From positions 1 through 5,913 of the forward strand of contig DXDC01000035.1 of assembly GCA_019115685.1 (NCBI GenBank): DNA of 5,913 bases, in the 5' to 3' direction. Of the stretch, positions 1-5,809 are shown piece by piece. A program made the position numbers and the translations under genes. The notes under the pieces were generated by a model. That model saw only the letters and a program-made list of their open reading frames with translations. It searched no databases and was not told where the DNA came from. Numbering within the stretch: position 1 is the first letter of the stretch; every line of letters starts with the position of its first letter. This DNA is from Candidatus Agrococcus pullicola (lineage in GTDB: Bacteria; Actinomycetota; Actinomycetes; Actinomycetales; Microbacteriaceae).

Positions 1-548
1 CGCCGATAGGCGAAGAACGCGAACGCACCGCCCATCAATGCGTACATCGCCCAGCCGACCGGGCCGTAGTGGAACAGCGTCCAGACGATGGCCTGGCGCG
101 CGGCGTCGATCGTCTCGGCCTCACCTGCGGGTGGTCCCATGTACTGCGCGACCGGCTCCGCGACCGCGAAGAACATCAGGTCGATGCCGATACCCGCCGC
201 GAAGAGCATCGAGATCCAGCTGAAGAGCCCGAATCGGGGTCTGGCGTGATCGGGGCCCAGCTTGATACGACCGGTCGAGGAGAATGCGATGATCAGCACG
301 AACACGACGATGACCGCTGCAGTGAGAATGTAGTACCAGCCGAAGGTGCTCGCTGCCCATACAACGACGGTGCTGATGACGGTGTCGGCATTCTCGGGCA
401 CGACGATCGCCCAGACTGCGATGGCGACGATGAGGGATGCCGAACCGAGAAAGACGGGCCACTGCACCCGATTGCGTTTCAGCGGCGGCGCAGCGGCCGA
501 TCCATTATCGTTCGAGGGCTTCAGTGGCTGTTTCGGGTTTTGAGGCAT
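1..548 (-). CDS. betT: BCCT-family transporter, BetT-like choline:proton symporter (partial, N-terminal 182 residues)
   Basis: Membrane protein of the betaine/choline/carnitine transporter family, which imports quaternary-amine osmolytes or their precursor choline. The reading frame runs off the left edge, leaving 182 codons of a family protein that is usually 500-700 residues. After a polar Pro/Asn-rich cytoplasmic tail (residues 1-27), four hydrophobic segments follow at about 30-50, 69-90, 108-133 and 153-180. The third carries the BCCT signature FSWISMLFAAGIGIDLMFF (109-127), followed by VAEPVAQYMGPP (129-140). The fourth has WTLFHYGPVGWAMYALMGG (156-174). Asp123 in GIGID is typical of proton-coupled choline carriers such as E. 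coli BetT, whereas the sodium-coupled betaine carrier BetP has Gly there. The ATG at 548 was chosen because an AAGAAG lies 6 bases upstream; an adjacent ATG at 551 would add one Met. It is divergent from the GyrI-like gene. Family is certain; choline as substrate is inferred from the motif, and the C-terminal regulatory part cannot be seen. Confidence 0.9.
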   Translation of the reverse strand, partial: MPQNPKQPLKPSNDNGSAAAPPLKRNRVQWPVFLGSASLIVAIAVWAIVVPENADTVISTVVVWAASTFGWYYILTAAVIVVFVLIIAFSSTGRIKLGPDHARPRFGLFSWISMLFAAGIGIDLMFFAVAEPVAQYMGPPAGEAETIDAARQAIVWTLFHYGPVGWAMYALMGGAFAFFAYR

Positions 549-745
549 CATTCACTTCTTGAGTCGTCGCTGCGCAACTTCGTCCGTTTGACGCCGCAGC
601 GCGGATGGTGCGGGATTGTCACGATAGCAAAGTCGACATCACGCGCTCCCCTGCCGGCCCAGCTTTTGCCCTGAGCGCTGTTCGCGAATGTGCTTGAACG
701 TCACTCCGTCCGAGCGGCAGAAGCGCGCATCGGCGTGGTCTGCAA

Positions 746-757
746 TCCTGATCAGGA
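746..757. promoter_or_regulatory. Perfect 12-base palindrome upstream of the GyrI-like gene, candidate operator
   Basis: TCCTGATCAGGA reads identically on both strands. It lies about 50 bases before the GyrI-like start and about 200 bases before the BCCT start, in the 259-base divergent gap (549-807). The gap shows no convincing gene, terminator or strong -35/-10 pair on either strand. The symmetry suits a dimeric DNA-binding protein, but no regulator can be assigned. A GATC core and chance occurrence are alternative explanations. Confidence 0.3.
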
Positions 758-807
758 AAGGTGTTTCGACTCGCCTCCTCCTCAGCGATGCGGGTTCGGA
801 TATGGCG

Positions 808-1428
808 ATGACTGACAAGATCGACTTCAAGAAATCACTCGACAGCTATCGGGCTAGGAGAGGCAAATTTCAGGTTCTCGATGTGTTCGATATGCAGTAC
901 CTCATGGTCGACGGGCACGGCGACCCGAATTCCGCTCCGGATTACACCGCCGCACTCGAAGCGCTCTACCCTGTCGCCTACAAGCTGAAGTTCGCGAGCA
1001 AATGCGAGCTCGGGCGCGACTACGTTGTTCCGCCACTGGAAGGGCTGTGGTGGGCCGACGACATGGATTCGTTCACGGTTTCGCGCGACAAGTCACGCTG
1101 GAGCTGGACGATGATGCTGATGGTGCCGAGCTGGGTCGACGGCGACCTGTTCGCTGGCGCGGTCGATCAGGTCAGCACCAAGTCACGACCGACGCGTCTC
1201 GCAGACGTGAGACTCGAAACGCTATCGGAGGGCAGGTGCGTGCAGACGCTGCACGTCGGATCGTTCGACGACGAAGGGCCGGTACTCGAACGGATGCACA
1301 CGGAGTTCATTCCCGCTCAGGGCCTGCGCATGAGCGGCAAGCACCACGAGATCTACTTCAGCGACTTCAGGAAGGTTGCGCCCGAGAGGATGCGCACGAT
1401 CCTGCGCCAGCCCGTTTCGCCCGCCTAG
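808..1428 (+). CDS. Stand-alone GyrI-like small-molecule-binding domain protein
   Basis: Cytoplasmic protein of 206 residues belonging to the GyrI-like family without a DNA-binding domain. Its opening, MTDKIDFKKSLDSYRARRGK, and several later blocks match what I know of the family: MQYLMVDGHGDPN (29-41), EALYPVAYKLKFASK (51-65), RDYVVPPLEGLWWADDMD (70-87), RDKSRWSWTMMLMVP (93-107) and the C-terminal GKHHEIYFSDFRKVAPERM (177-195). GyrI-like domains bind hydrophobic or cationic small molecules. Some stand-alone members hydrolyse cyclopropane-bearing alkylating natural products, so binding, sequestration or hydrolysis are all possible. The frame is open back to an ATG at 688, but the translated extension resembles nothing in the family, so the start is placed at the ATG at 808, with a weak GGA 7 bases upstream; the ATG at 802 is nearly as good. 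The gene converges on the NmrA-like gene with a 70-base gap and no clear terminator. Family is confident; the ligand is unknown. Confidence 0.88.
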   Translation: MTDKIDFKKSLDSYRARRGKFQVLDVFDMQYLMVDGHGDPNSAPDYTAALEALYPVAYKLKFASKCELGRDYVVPPLEGLWWADDMDSFTVSRDKSRWSWTMMLMVPSWVDGDLFAGAVDQVSTKSRPTRLADVRLETLSEGRCVQTLHVGSFDDEGPVLERMHTEFIPAQGLRMSGKHHEIYFSDFRKVAPERMRTILRQPVSPA

Positions 1429-1498
1429 CGCGCAGGGTTCTCGAACCATGTCAGTCGTCTGCTCATTGGAACTCTTCCGAGCGCAGAACACCTAGTCT

Positions 1499-2362
1499 TT
1501 ACCCGCTCAGGTGTTGCCCCGCCCAACTTCTCAGAGTGGTCGGAGTGGTTGTTGCATAGCTTCGGGGATTCTCCGGTACGAAATCATCTCTGATACCGGC
1601 GGCCATCATCACAATCGCCCGGATCTGTTCTCCCTCCATCCCCATCTGGTGCAAGGAGGAGCGCACGTCTTCGTCGCTGAGCTGTTGCGCTTCGACGCGG
1701 CGCCCCAACGTGCCGCTGAGGATGCCCGCCACTTGCATGAACGAGAGATCTTCGGGGCCGTGCACGGCCTGCACGTGACGCCCGGTCCAGGCATTCGATA
1801 GCAGCCGTGCCGTGGCAACGACGGCAATGTCGACAGGCGCCACCCAGGGCATCGCGTGACCGATATCCATCGCCGTTGCGAGAGTTCCGCCTCGGATCGA
1901 CTCGGCATCCATCAGCAGATTCGTGAAGAAGTAGCCGCATCGCAGGTGCGTCACCGCCGCACCACTCGCCTCCAGTTCCAGCTCGGTCGCTGCCAGACCA
2001 TCGATCTCACCGACCCCGTGACGCTTTTCGGCGCCGACGCTCGATTGGAACACCACCTTCCCGATGCCGTGCTCGACAACCGCGGAACGGATGTTCGCTG
2101 CCGCGATCGAGTGCGCTTCGACGGGATCCCCATCGGTCGCGGTCGGACTGACCCAGAACACTGAACTCAATCCCCGCGTGGCCTCCAGGACAGTGCTCAG
2201 ATCCCAGGCGTCGATTCGCGCTGCATCGACGTAGGGGGCTGCGAACTCATCGAGCGTCGCCGGGTCTCGGAGCAGCGCGCGGGGCCTCTCTCCCGCCTGC
2301 ACGAGCATGCGCAGCACGTGTGCGCCGACGTTTCCCTTGGGTGTCATCACACCGATCGTCAT
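1499..2362 (-). CDS. NmrA-like NAD(P)-binding protein (atypical short-chain dehydrogenase/reductase)
   Basis: Cytoplasmic Rossmann-fold protein of 287 residues, full length for the NmrA/TMR-like atypical SDR group, which includes redox-sensing regulators and NAD(P)H:quinone reductases. The N-terminal nucleotide-binding turn is TPKGNVGAHVL (7-17), following the hydrophobic first strand. FQSSVGAE (105-112) corresponds to the Ser-containing strand end. SGAAVTHLRCGYFFTNLL (133-150) matches the family block usually seen as SG..yT.LRp..F..N. A later HGPEDLSFMQVAGILSGTLG (201-220) is the usual C-terminal substrate-side segment. No classical YxxxK catalytic pair is evident, as expected for NmrA-like members. 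The first Gly of the GxxGxxG motif is replaced by Thr7. The ATG is well supported by AGGAGG on the minus strand (positions 2368-2373), 5 bases from the start. It is divergent from the WYL regulator, which is the likely controller. Function beyond nucleotide binding is not determinable here. Confidence 0.88.
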   Translation of the reverse strand: MTIGVMTPKGNVGAHVLRMLVQAGERPRALLRDPATLDEFAAPYVDAARIDAWDLSTVLEATRGLSSVFWVSPTATDGDPVEAHSIAAANIRSAVVEHGIGKVVFQSSVGAEKRHGVGEIDGLAATELELEASGAAVTHLRCGYFFTNLLMDAESIRGGTLATAMDIGHAMPWVAPVDIAVVATARLLSNAWTGRHVQAVHGPEDLSFMQVAGILSGTLGRRVEAQQLSDEDVRSSLHQMGMEGEQIRAIVMMAAGIRDDFVPENPRSYATTTPTTLRSWAGQHLSG

Positions 2363-2455
2363 TGGTGCCTCCTCTGTCCTCTAACCGTGCACCTGACTGC
2401 TCGAAGGTAACCTCAGTTGTGGCCGATTACTGACCGCATCTACTAGATTTTCACC
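2363..2455. promoter_or_regulatory. Divergent promoter/operator region between the NmrA-like and WYL genes
   Basis: These 93 bases separate two start codons on opposite strands, so they must carry both promoters. An inverted repeat TCAGT (2413-2417) / ACTGA (2429-2433), with 11 bases between the arms, overlaps the possible -35 of the WYL gene. Just beside it is the small symmetric element AGGTAACCT (2405-2413). On the minus strand TACCTT (2409-2404) could serve as a -10 for the NmrA-like gene, but I see no matching -35. Binding of the WYL protein to the repeats, repressing or activating both genes, is inferred from gene arrangement only. Confidence 0.5.
2417..2449 (+). promoter_or_regulatory. 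Candidate promoter giving a leaderless mRNA for the WYL regulator
   Basis: TAGATT at 2444-2449 fits the actinobacterial -10 pattern TAnnnT and ends 6 bases before the ATG at 2456, which would place transcription start on the A of the start codon. An overlapping TACTAG (2441-2446) lies 18 bases after a possible -35, TTGTGG (2417-2422). No Shine-Dalgarno sequence is present between them and the ATG. The position fits leaderless transcripts as known in Actinobacteria; the start point itself is inferred. Confidence 0.45.
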
Positions 2456-3430
2456 ATGGCAGATGTCACAGAGCGCGTGCTGCGCCTGCTGGCGACCCTG
2501 CAGACCGGGCGCGCATTCGCGGGTGAGGAGCTGGCGAGTCGTCTCGCCGTCAGTCCGAGGACGCTTCGGCGTGACATGGAGCGCCTGCGCTCATACGGAT
2601 ATCCGGTGGAGACGAAGCCCGGGCCCGGCGGCCACTACCGGCTCACAGCCGGTCAGCGCATGCCGCCCCTGGTGTTCGAGGACGAAGAGGCTGTTGCCAC
2701 GATCATCGGGCTCGCGTCGCTCGCCGCCACGCCATCAACATCTCCCGATGGGTTGAGTACCGCGGTCGAGCGCGCCTACGGCAAGATCGACCTTCTCCTC
2801 CCCGCACGGCTCCGGGCCCGAGCTGCCGCGCTACGGGCCAGCATCGAGTCGGAGGGCACGCCGTTACCGGACCTCGAGACCGACGCGATCGCAGTGCTTG
2901 CAGAAGCGATCGCAAGCCGCGAGATCGTGACGTTCTCCTACATCGATGCAAAAGGAGTAAGTACGGATCGTCGAGCGGAAGCCCATCGTCACGTTCATAT
3001 GGATCGGCGCTGGTACTTCTTTAGCTGGGATCTCGCCCGTGACCAGTGGCGGGTGTTCCGAACCGATCGCATCTCTGACGTTCGCCGAACGGGAGCCACC
3101 TACGCACCACGGGCTTTGCCGTTGAACTCGGCTATCGCCTACTTGCGTTCCGGACTGGGCGAGACATTCGAGACGCTGGAAGCCACCGTCGAAGCAACTC
3201 TTCTCGCGGTCGCCGATGCACTACGACACGAGGATGCAGAGTTCGCATCGCTAGAGCATGACCGCACCCGGGCAACGCTTGCGGTCGATAGCTGGCAGCG
3301 CATCCTCGCCCCGCTCGCTGAGCTGCACGCCGGGTTCCGAGTTTCAGCACCGCCCTCCACGATGATCGAGATACAACGATTCGCCGAGCGTCTGACAAGT
3401 GCCTCAGAACCCGATTCACCGCCGAGATAA
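2456..3430 (+). CDS. WYL-domain transcriptional regulator of the YafY/DeoR-HTH type
   Basis: DNA-binding regulator of 324 residues, the usual length for single-WYL actinobacterial proteins. An N-terminal winged helix-turn-helix spans about 5-62, with the recognition region EELASRLAVSPRTLRRDMER (24-43), then a wing ending GPGGHYRL (56-63) and the linker block MPPLVFEDEEAVATIIGL (69-86). The WYL core lies at about 143-212: REIVTFSYID (155-164), a His/Arg-rich strand at 172-185, RRWYFFSWDLARDQWRVFRT (184-203) and the closing DRI. The name-giving triad is Trp186-Tyr187-Phe188, so Leu is replaced by Phe. The C-terminal WCX-like extension covers about 240-312. WYL domains bind nucleic acid or nucleotide-like or other small ligands, and many family members control a divergent neighbour, here the NmrA-like gene. 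The ATG has no ribosome-binding site, consistent with leaderless expression. The ligand and the sign of regulation are unknown. Confidence 0.92.
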   Translation: MADVTERVLRLLATLQTGRAFAGEELASRLAVSPRTLRRDMERLRSYGYPVETKPGPGGHYRLTAGQRMPPLVFEDEEAVATIIGLASLAATPSTSPDGLSTAVERAYGKIDLLLPARLRARAAALRASIESEGTPLPDLETDAIAVLAEAIASREIVTFSYIDAKGVSTDRRAEAHRHVHMDRRWYFFSWDLARDQWRVFRTDRISDVRRTGATYAPRALPLNSAIAYLRSGLGETFETLEATVEATLLAVADALRHEDAEFASLEHDRTRATLAVDSWQRILAPLAELHAGFRVSAPPSTMIEIQRFAERLTSASEPDSPPR

Positions 3431-3530
3431 TCGGCTGCAACGGGTCAGCAGCACTGCCGGATAGTTTCTCGGTAACGTGGCACCGAGGCACGGCGTCAAG
3501 CGAGACTACTCTGGCCCTACTCGTCTTTGT

Positions 3531-3559
3531 TTGAGACGATATGTCGACCGAGGTACTTA
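3531..3559 (+). promoter_or_regulatory. Candidate promoter of the LuxR-MFS operon
   Basis: TTGAGA (3531-3536) matches the -35 consensus at five of six bases. It is 17 bases from TACTTA (3554-3559), a weak -10. Transcription would start near 3566, giving a leader of about 40 bases that contains the GA-rich ribosome-binding site at 3594-3603. This only makes sense if the LuxR protein starts at 3609 rather than 3477. The call is tentative because the -10 is poor. Confidence 0.3.
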
Positions 3560-3593
3560 CCCTGAAACCTTCCGGTTCACCCTCGGTACGAAT

Positions 3594-3603
3594 GGAGACG
3601 AGG
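3594..3603 (+). promoter_or_regulatory. Ribosome-binding site deciding the LuxR regulator start
   Basis: GGAGACGAGG is a purine-rich Shine-Dalgarno region ending 5 bases before the GTG at 3609. The alternative GTG at 3477 is preceded by TTTCTCGGTAAC, with no comparable site. A further in-frame GTG lies at 3618, 14 bases after this site. Confidence 0.55.
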
Positions 3604-3608
3604 TCGTC

Positions 3609-4292
3609 GTGGTTGACGTGGCATGGGAGATCGTCGAGATCGCGCTCTCTGACAAACCACTGTCAGATCGTCGCAGACTGCTCGGACAACGGCTACTGGG
3701 CGCTCTTCACGCGGACTCCTTCATTTCGTATGTCTGCGACAGCACCGGGCCTTACGCGGACCCCGTGGCGGTCAACTTCGGCCAGGACCGACTGCATGCC
3801 TACGACGTGCATTACCGGCATATCGACACGTTGACTCCCCGAATGTTCGAACAGCAAGGCGCGACCAGCATTACTCTTTCCTCCGGATCACGCGACGAGT
3901 TCCAGCAGGATTTCCTCTACCGCAGTGGCATGCACCACGGGATGAACTACTTCCCGCATCACGCTCATGTGGGATCGCTGGATTTGCGCATCTGGAGATC
4001 CCGGAGTTCCGGCCAGTTCACCGCGGAAGATCTGCGTACTCTGCAGGCGGTCGGCGACCTCGTGCACCGTCTCTGGGATACCGAGGAGCCCTCCACGCAG
4101 GCGTCTCTCACCCCGCGTGAGTTGCAGGTCGCGGAGCTCATCGCCCGCGGCTACAGCGATCGAGCGGTCTGCGAAGCACTGATGATCTCCGCTCCGACGC
4201 TCCGCACTCATCTGGCACACGCATTCGAGAAGACCGGGGTGCGCAACCGTACCGGTCTCGCTGCGTTCTACATCAAGAATCATCAGAAATGA
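3609..4292 (+). CDS. LuxR-type transcriptional regulator with N-terminal GAF/PAS-like sensory half
   Basis: Regulator of 227 residues from the GTG at 3609. The C-terminal LuxR-type helix-turn-helix occupies about 167-221. It starts LTPRELQVAELIARGYSD, has the turn and recognition helix ISAPTLRTHLAHAFEK and closes GVRNRTGLAAFYI. Residues 1-160 form one globular region with Y/H-rich blocks (YDVHYRHIDTLTPRMFEQQG and SGMHHGMNYFPHHAHVG) that resemble the GAF/PAS-like ligand domains of other LuxR solo regulators. There is no receiver-domain Asp pocket and no acyl-homoserine-lactone domain that I recognise. The 3609 start is preferred for three reasons: it has a good ribosome-binding site; the 44 extra codons from 3477 are richer in A/T-ending and rare codons (TTG, AGA, CTT); and their peptide does not look like part of the fold. 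The gene is 71 bases upstream of the MFS transporter on the same strand and probably controls it in response to a small molecule. The HTH is certain; the sensory fold and ligand are inferred. Confidence 0.87.
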   Translation: MVDVAWEIVEIALSDKPLSDRRRLLGQRLLGALHADSFISYVCDSTGPYADPVAVNFGQDRLHAYDVHYRHIDTLTPRMFEQQGATSITLSSGSRDEFQQDFLYRSGMHHGMNYFPHHAHVGSLDLRIWRSRSSGQFTAEDLRTLQAVGDLVHRLWDTEEPSTQASLTPRELQVAELIARGYSDRAVCEALMISAPTLRTHLAHAFEKTGVRNRTGLAAFYIKNHQK

Positions 4293-4363
4293 CGATGGTG
4301 GAGGTGACGCGTTCGCAACAGGCTTGCTTGGACAGTTGATGTCACGAGCACAAGGGAGTCTCC

Positions 4364-5809
4364 ATGTCACGCGTCGATCCTCCAAGCGGTCAAGCCAGGG
4401 CCGCGCTGCTGCACCGCATCGATCGGTTTCCAAGGTGGGGCCTGAGCATCGTCTCCGTCATAACGATCGGGCTGGGAATGATGTTCGTCCAGTACGACAT
4501 ATTCAACATCAACGTCTCCTTTGTGCAGACGTGCGCGCAGATCGTAGACGGTTGCTCTCCAGCCACTTCCGACCTGTTCATCGGGCTACCAGTTTTCCTG
4601 AGTCTGGTCGGGTACGGAGTCGGCGCACTGCTGCTCGGCCCACTATCCGATCGGTTTGGACGTCACAGTCTTCTCATCATCGCAATGGTGATAACCGGGA
4701 TCGGCTCGCTATATTCGGCGCTCTCGATCAATGAGACCCACTTTGCGCTATCCCGACTGGTCACGGGGATCGGCATTGGCGCGGATCTCGCCATCATCAA
4801 CGTGTTCGTCAGCGAGGTATCTCCCCGCAGAATGCGCGGAAGATACACCAGCGTGCTGTTCTTCATGGCAGCGTTGGGCGCCGCCCTCGGCATTTGGCTC
4901 GGACTGTACCTCACTACCCCCATGACACCTTGGCCTCAAGGATTGCCATTTGCTCTGGCCTCCGAAAGCTTCGACACCGGATGGCGATGGGTATACGGCG
5001 TCGGGGCGATCCTGGCCGGTATTTCCCTGGTCCTTCGGGTCGCTCTACCAGAATCACCGCGCTGGTTGATCGAACAAGGGCGCCACGAGGAGGCGTCAAC
5101 TGTCATCGTCCGCATGGAAGCACTCGCAACCCGACGTTCGTCGTTGCTTCCCGAAGACACTGCCGCCACGCTCCCCCCGGAACCATCGGGCGGAACGCTT
5201 CGGGCCATCCGGGAACTCATGACATCACCACGCTATCTGCAACGATTGATCATCTTGGGTGTTGCATGGCTGCTCGGATACATCACGATCTACGCCTTCG
5301 CCGGTGCGTTCACGTCGGTCCTAGTGCGCCAAGGGCTCACAGCTGCCGAAGCGGGGATGGTATCTGCCGTCGGACTCAGCGGATTCATCGCCGCGGCGAT
5401 CGTCGCTCGTTACGTCGTCGACCGTGTGGAGCGCAAGTGGTGGATGCTGATCGGCAGTCTGATCACGATCATCGGCGCTCTTGTCGTTGCTTTCGGCAAC
5501 GGCTCTCCGTTCGTGATGTTCGGAGGTGCGGTCGTCCTGTTCTTCGGCCAGAACATCTGGGTACCGGCGCAGTACGCCCTCACCGCCGAAAGTTTCCCAA
5601 CACGATTTAGAACATCAGCGTACGCGCTCGCCGACAGCATCGGGCATGTCGGCGGAGGGCTCGGTGTGTTCCTGCTCGTAGGAGTGCTCTCCCAGTTCCC
5701 GCTCGAAATCACGATGCTCGGACTCGTGGCATTCCTCGTCGTCGGCGCGCTCGTCAATCTCCTCGCACCGCGAACGCGCGACAAGGCTCTGGAGGACATC
5801 TCATCGTGA
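4364..5809 (+). CDS. MFS metabolite transporter, sugar porter/metabolite:H+ symporter-like, 12 TM
   Basis: Integral membrane carrier of 481 residues with a normal two-times-six-helix MFS layout. Helices fall at about 26-50, 72-92, 103-121, 127-150, 161-182, 208-227, then, after a cytoplasmic loop at 230-290, 292-313, 325-350, 358-378, 383-405, 416-440 and 447-468. Motif A is GPLSDRFGR (92-100). RLVTGIGIGAD (131-141) and EVSPRRMRGRY (151-161) follow, then PESPRWLIEQGR (229-240) after TM6, and ESFPTRFRTSAYALADSIGH (409-428) in the second half. These are marks of the sugar porter/SV2-like/aromatic-acid symporter branch. TM1 carries Asp45 in a YDIF context, as in related organic-acid and niacin carriers. 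The outside loop after TM1 holds Cys57 and Cys64, and the TM5-TM6 outside loop is extended (about 183-206). AAGGGAG at 4352-4358 supports the ATG. Substrate and direction are not determinable; proton-driven uptake of a small organic compound is the likeliest reading. Confidence 0.9.
   Translation: MSRVDPPSGQARAALLHRIDRFPRWGLSIVSVITIGLGMMFVQYDIFNINVSFVQTCAQIVDGCSPATSDLFIGLPVFLSLVGYGVGALLLGPLSDRFGRHSLLIIAMVITGIGSLYSALSINETHFALSRLVTGIGIGADLAIINVFVSEVSPRRMRGRYTSVLFFMAALGAALGIWLGLYLTTPMTPWPQGLPFALASESFDTGWRWVYGVGAILAGISLVLRVALPESPRWLIEQGRHEEASTVIVRMEALATRRSSLLPEDTAATLPPEPSGGTLRAIRELMTSPRYLQRLIILGVAWLLGYITIYAFAGAFTSVLVRQGLTAAEAGMVSAVGLSGFIAAAIVARYVVDRVERKWWMLIGSLITIIGALVVAFGNGSPFVMFGGAVVLFFGQNIWVPAQYALTAESFPTRFRTSAYALADSIGHVGGGLGVFLLVGVLSQFPLEITMLGLVAFLVVGALVNLLAPRTRDKALEDISS
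5791..5796 (+). promoter_or_regulatory. Ribosome-binding site for the last gene, inside the end of the MFS gene
   Basis: GGAGGA lies within the last codons of the transporter and ends 9 bases before the GTG at 5806. With the four-base GTGA overlap it supports translation of the next gene by coupling to the transporter. Confidence 0.55.

Noticed and set aside
69..674. Long open frame of 201 codons on the plus strand
   Set aside because: It is antisense to the BCCT gene, whose family motifs are clear; the peptide is Asp/Arg-rich low-complexity sequence typical of a shadow frame in GC-rich DNA.
688..807. Upstream extension of the GyrI-like gene to the ATG at 688
   Set aside because: The extra 40 residues do not look like the family, which begins at or near the DKIDFKK segment; the palindrome and the presumed promoter lie inside this stretch.
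1436..1447. GGTTC-TC-GAACC inverted repeat between the convergent GyrI-like and NmrA-like genes
   Set aside because: The stem is only four to five base pairs with a tiny loop and no T-run on either strand, so it is not a credible intrinsic terminator.
1002..1559. Open frame of 185 codons on the plus strand
   Set aside because: It is out of frame with the GyrI-like gene and runs into the opposing NmrA-like gene; the peptide is Arg/Ala-rich with no recognisable domain.
3434..3452. GCTGC/GCAGC hairpin just after the WYL stop codon
   Set aside because: Five-base-pair stem with a nine-base loop and no T-tract; too weak to call a terminator.
4304..4345. GTGAC/GTCAC inverted repeat between the LuxR and MFS genes
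   Set aside because: Short arms 32 bases apart with no accompanying promoter elements; likely chance in a 71-base gap.
4894..5610. Open frame of 238 codons on the plus strand inside the MFS gene
   Set aside because: The MFS frame has continuous helices and motifs here; the alternate frame gives an Arg/His-rich peptide without known features.
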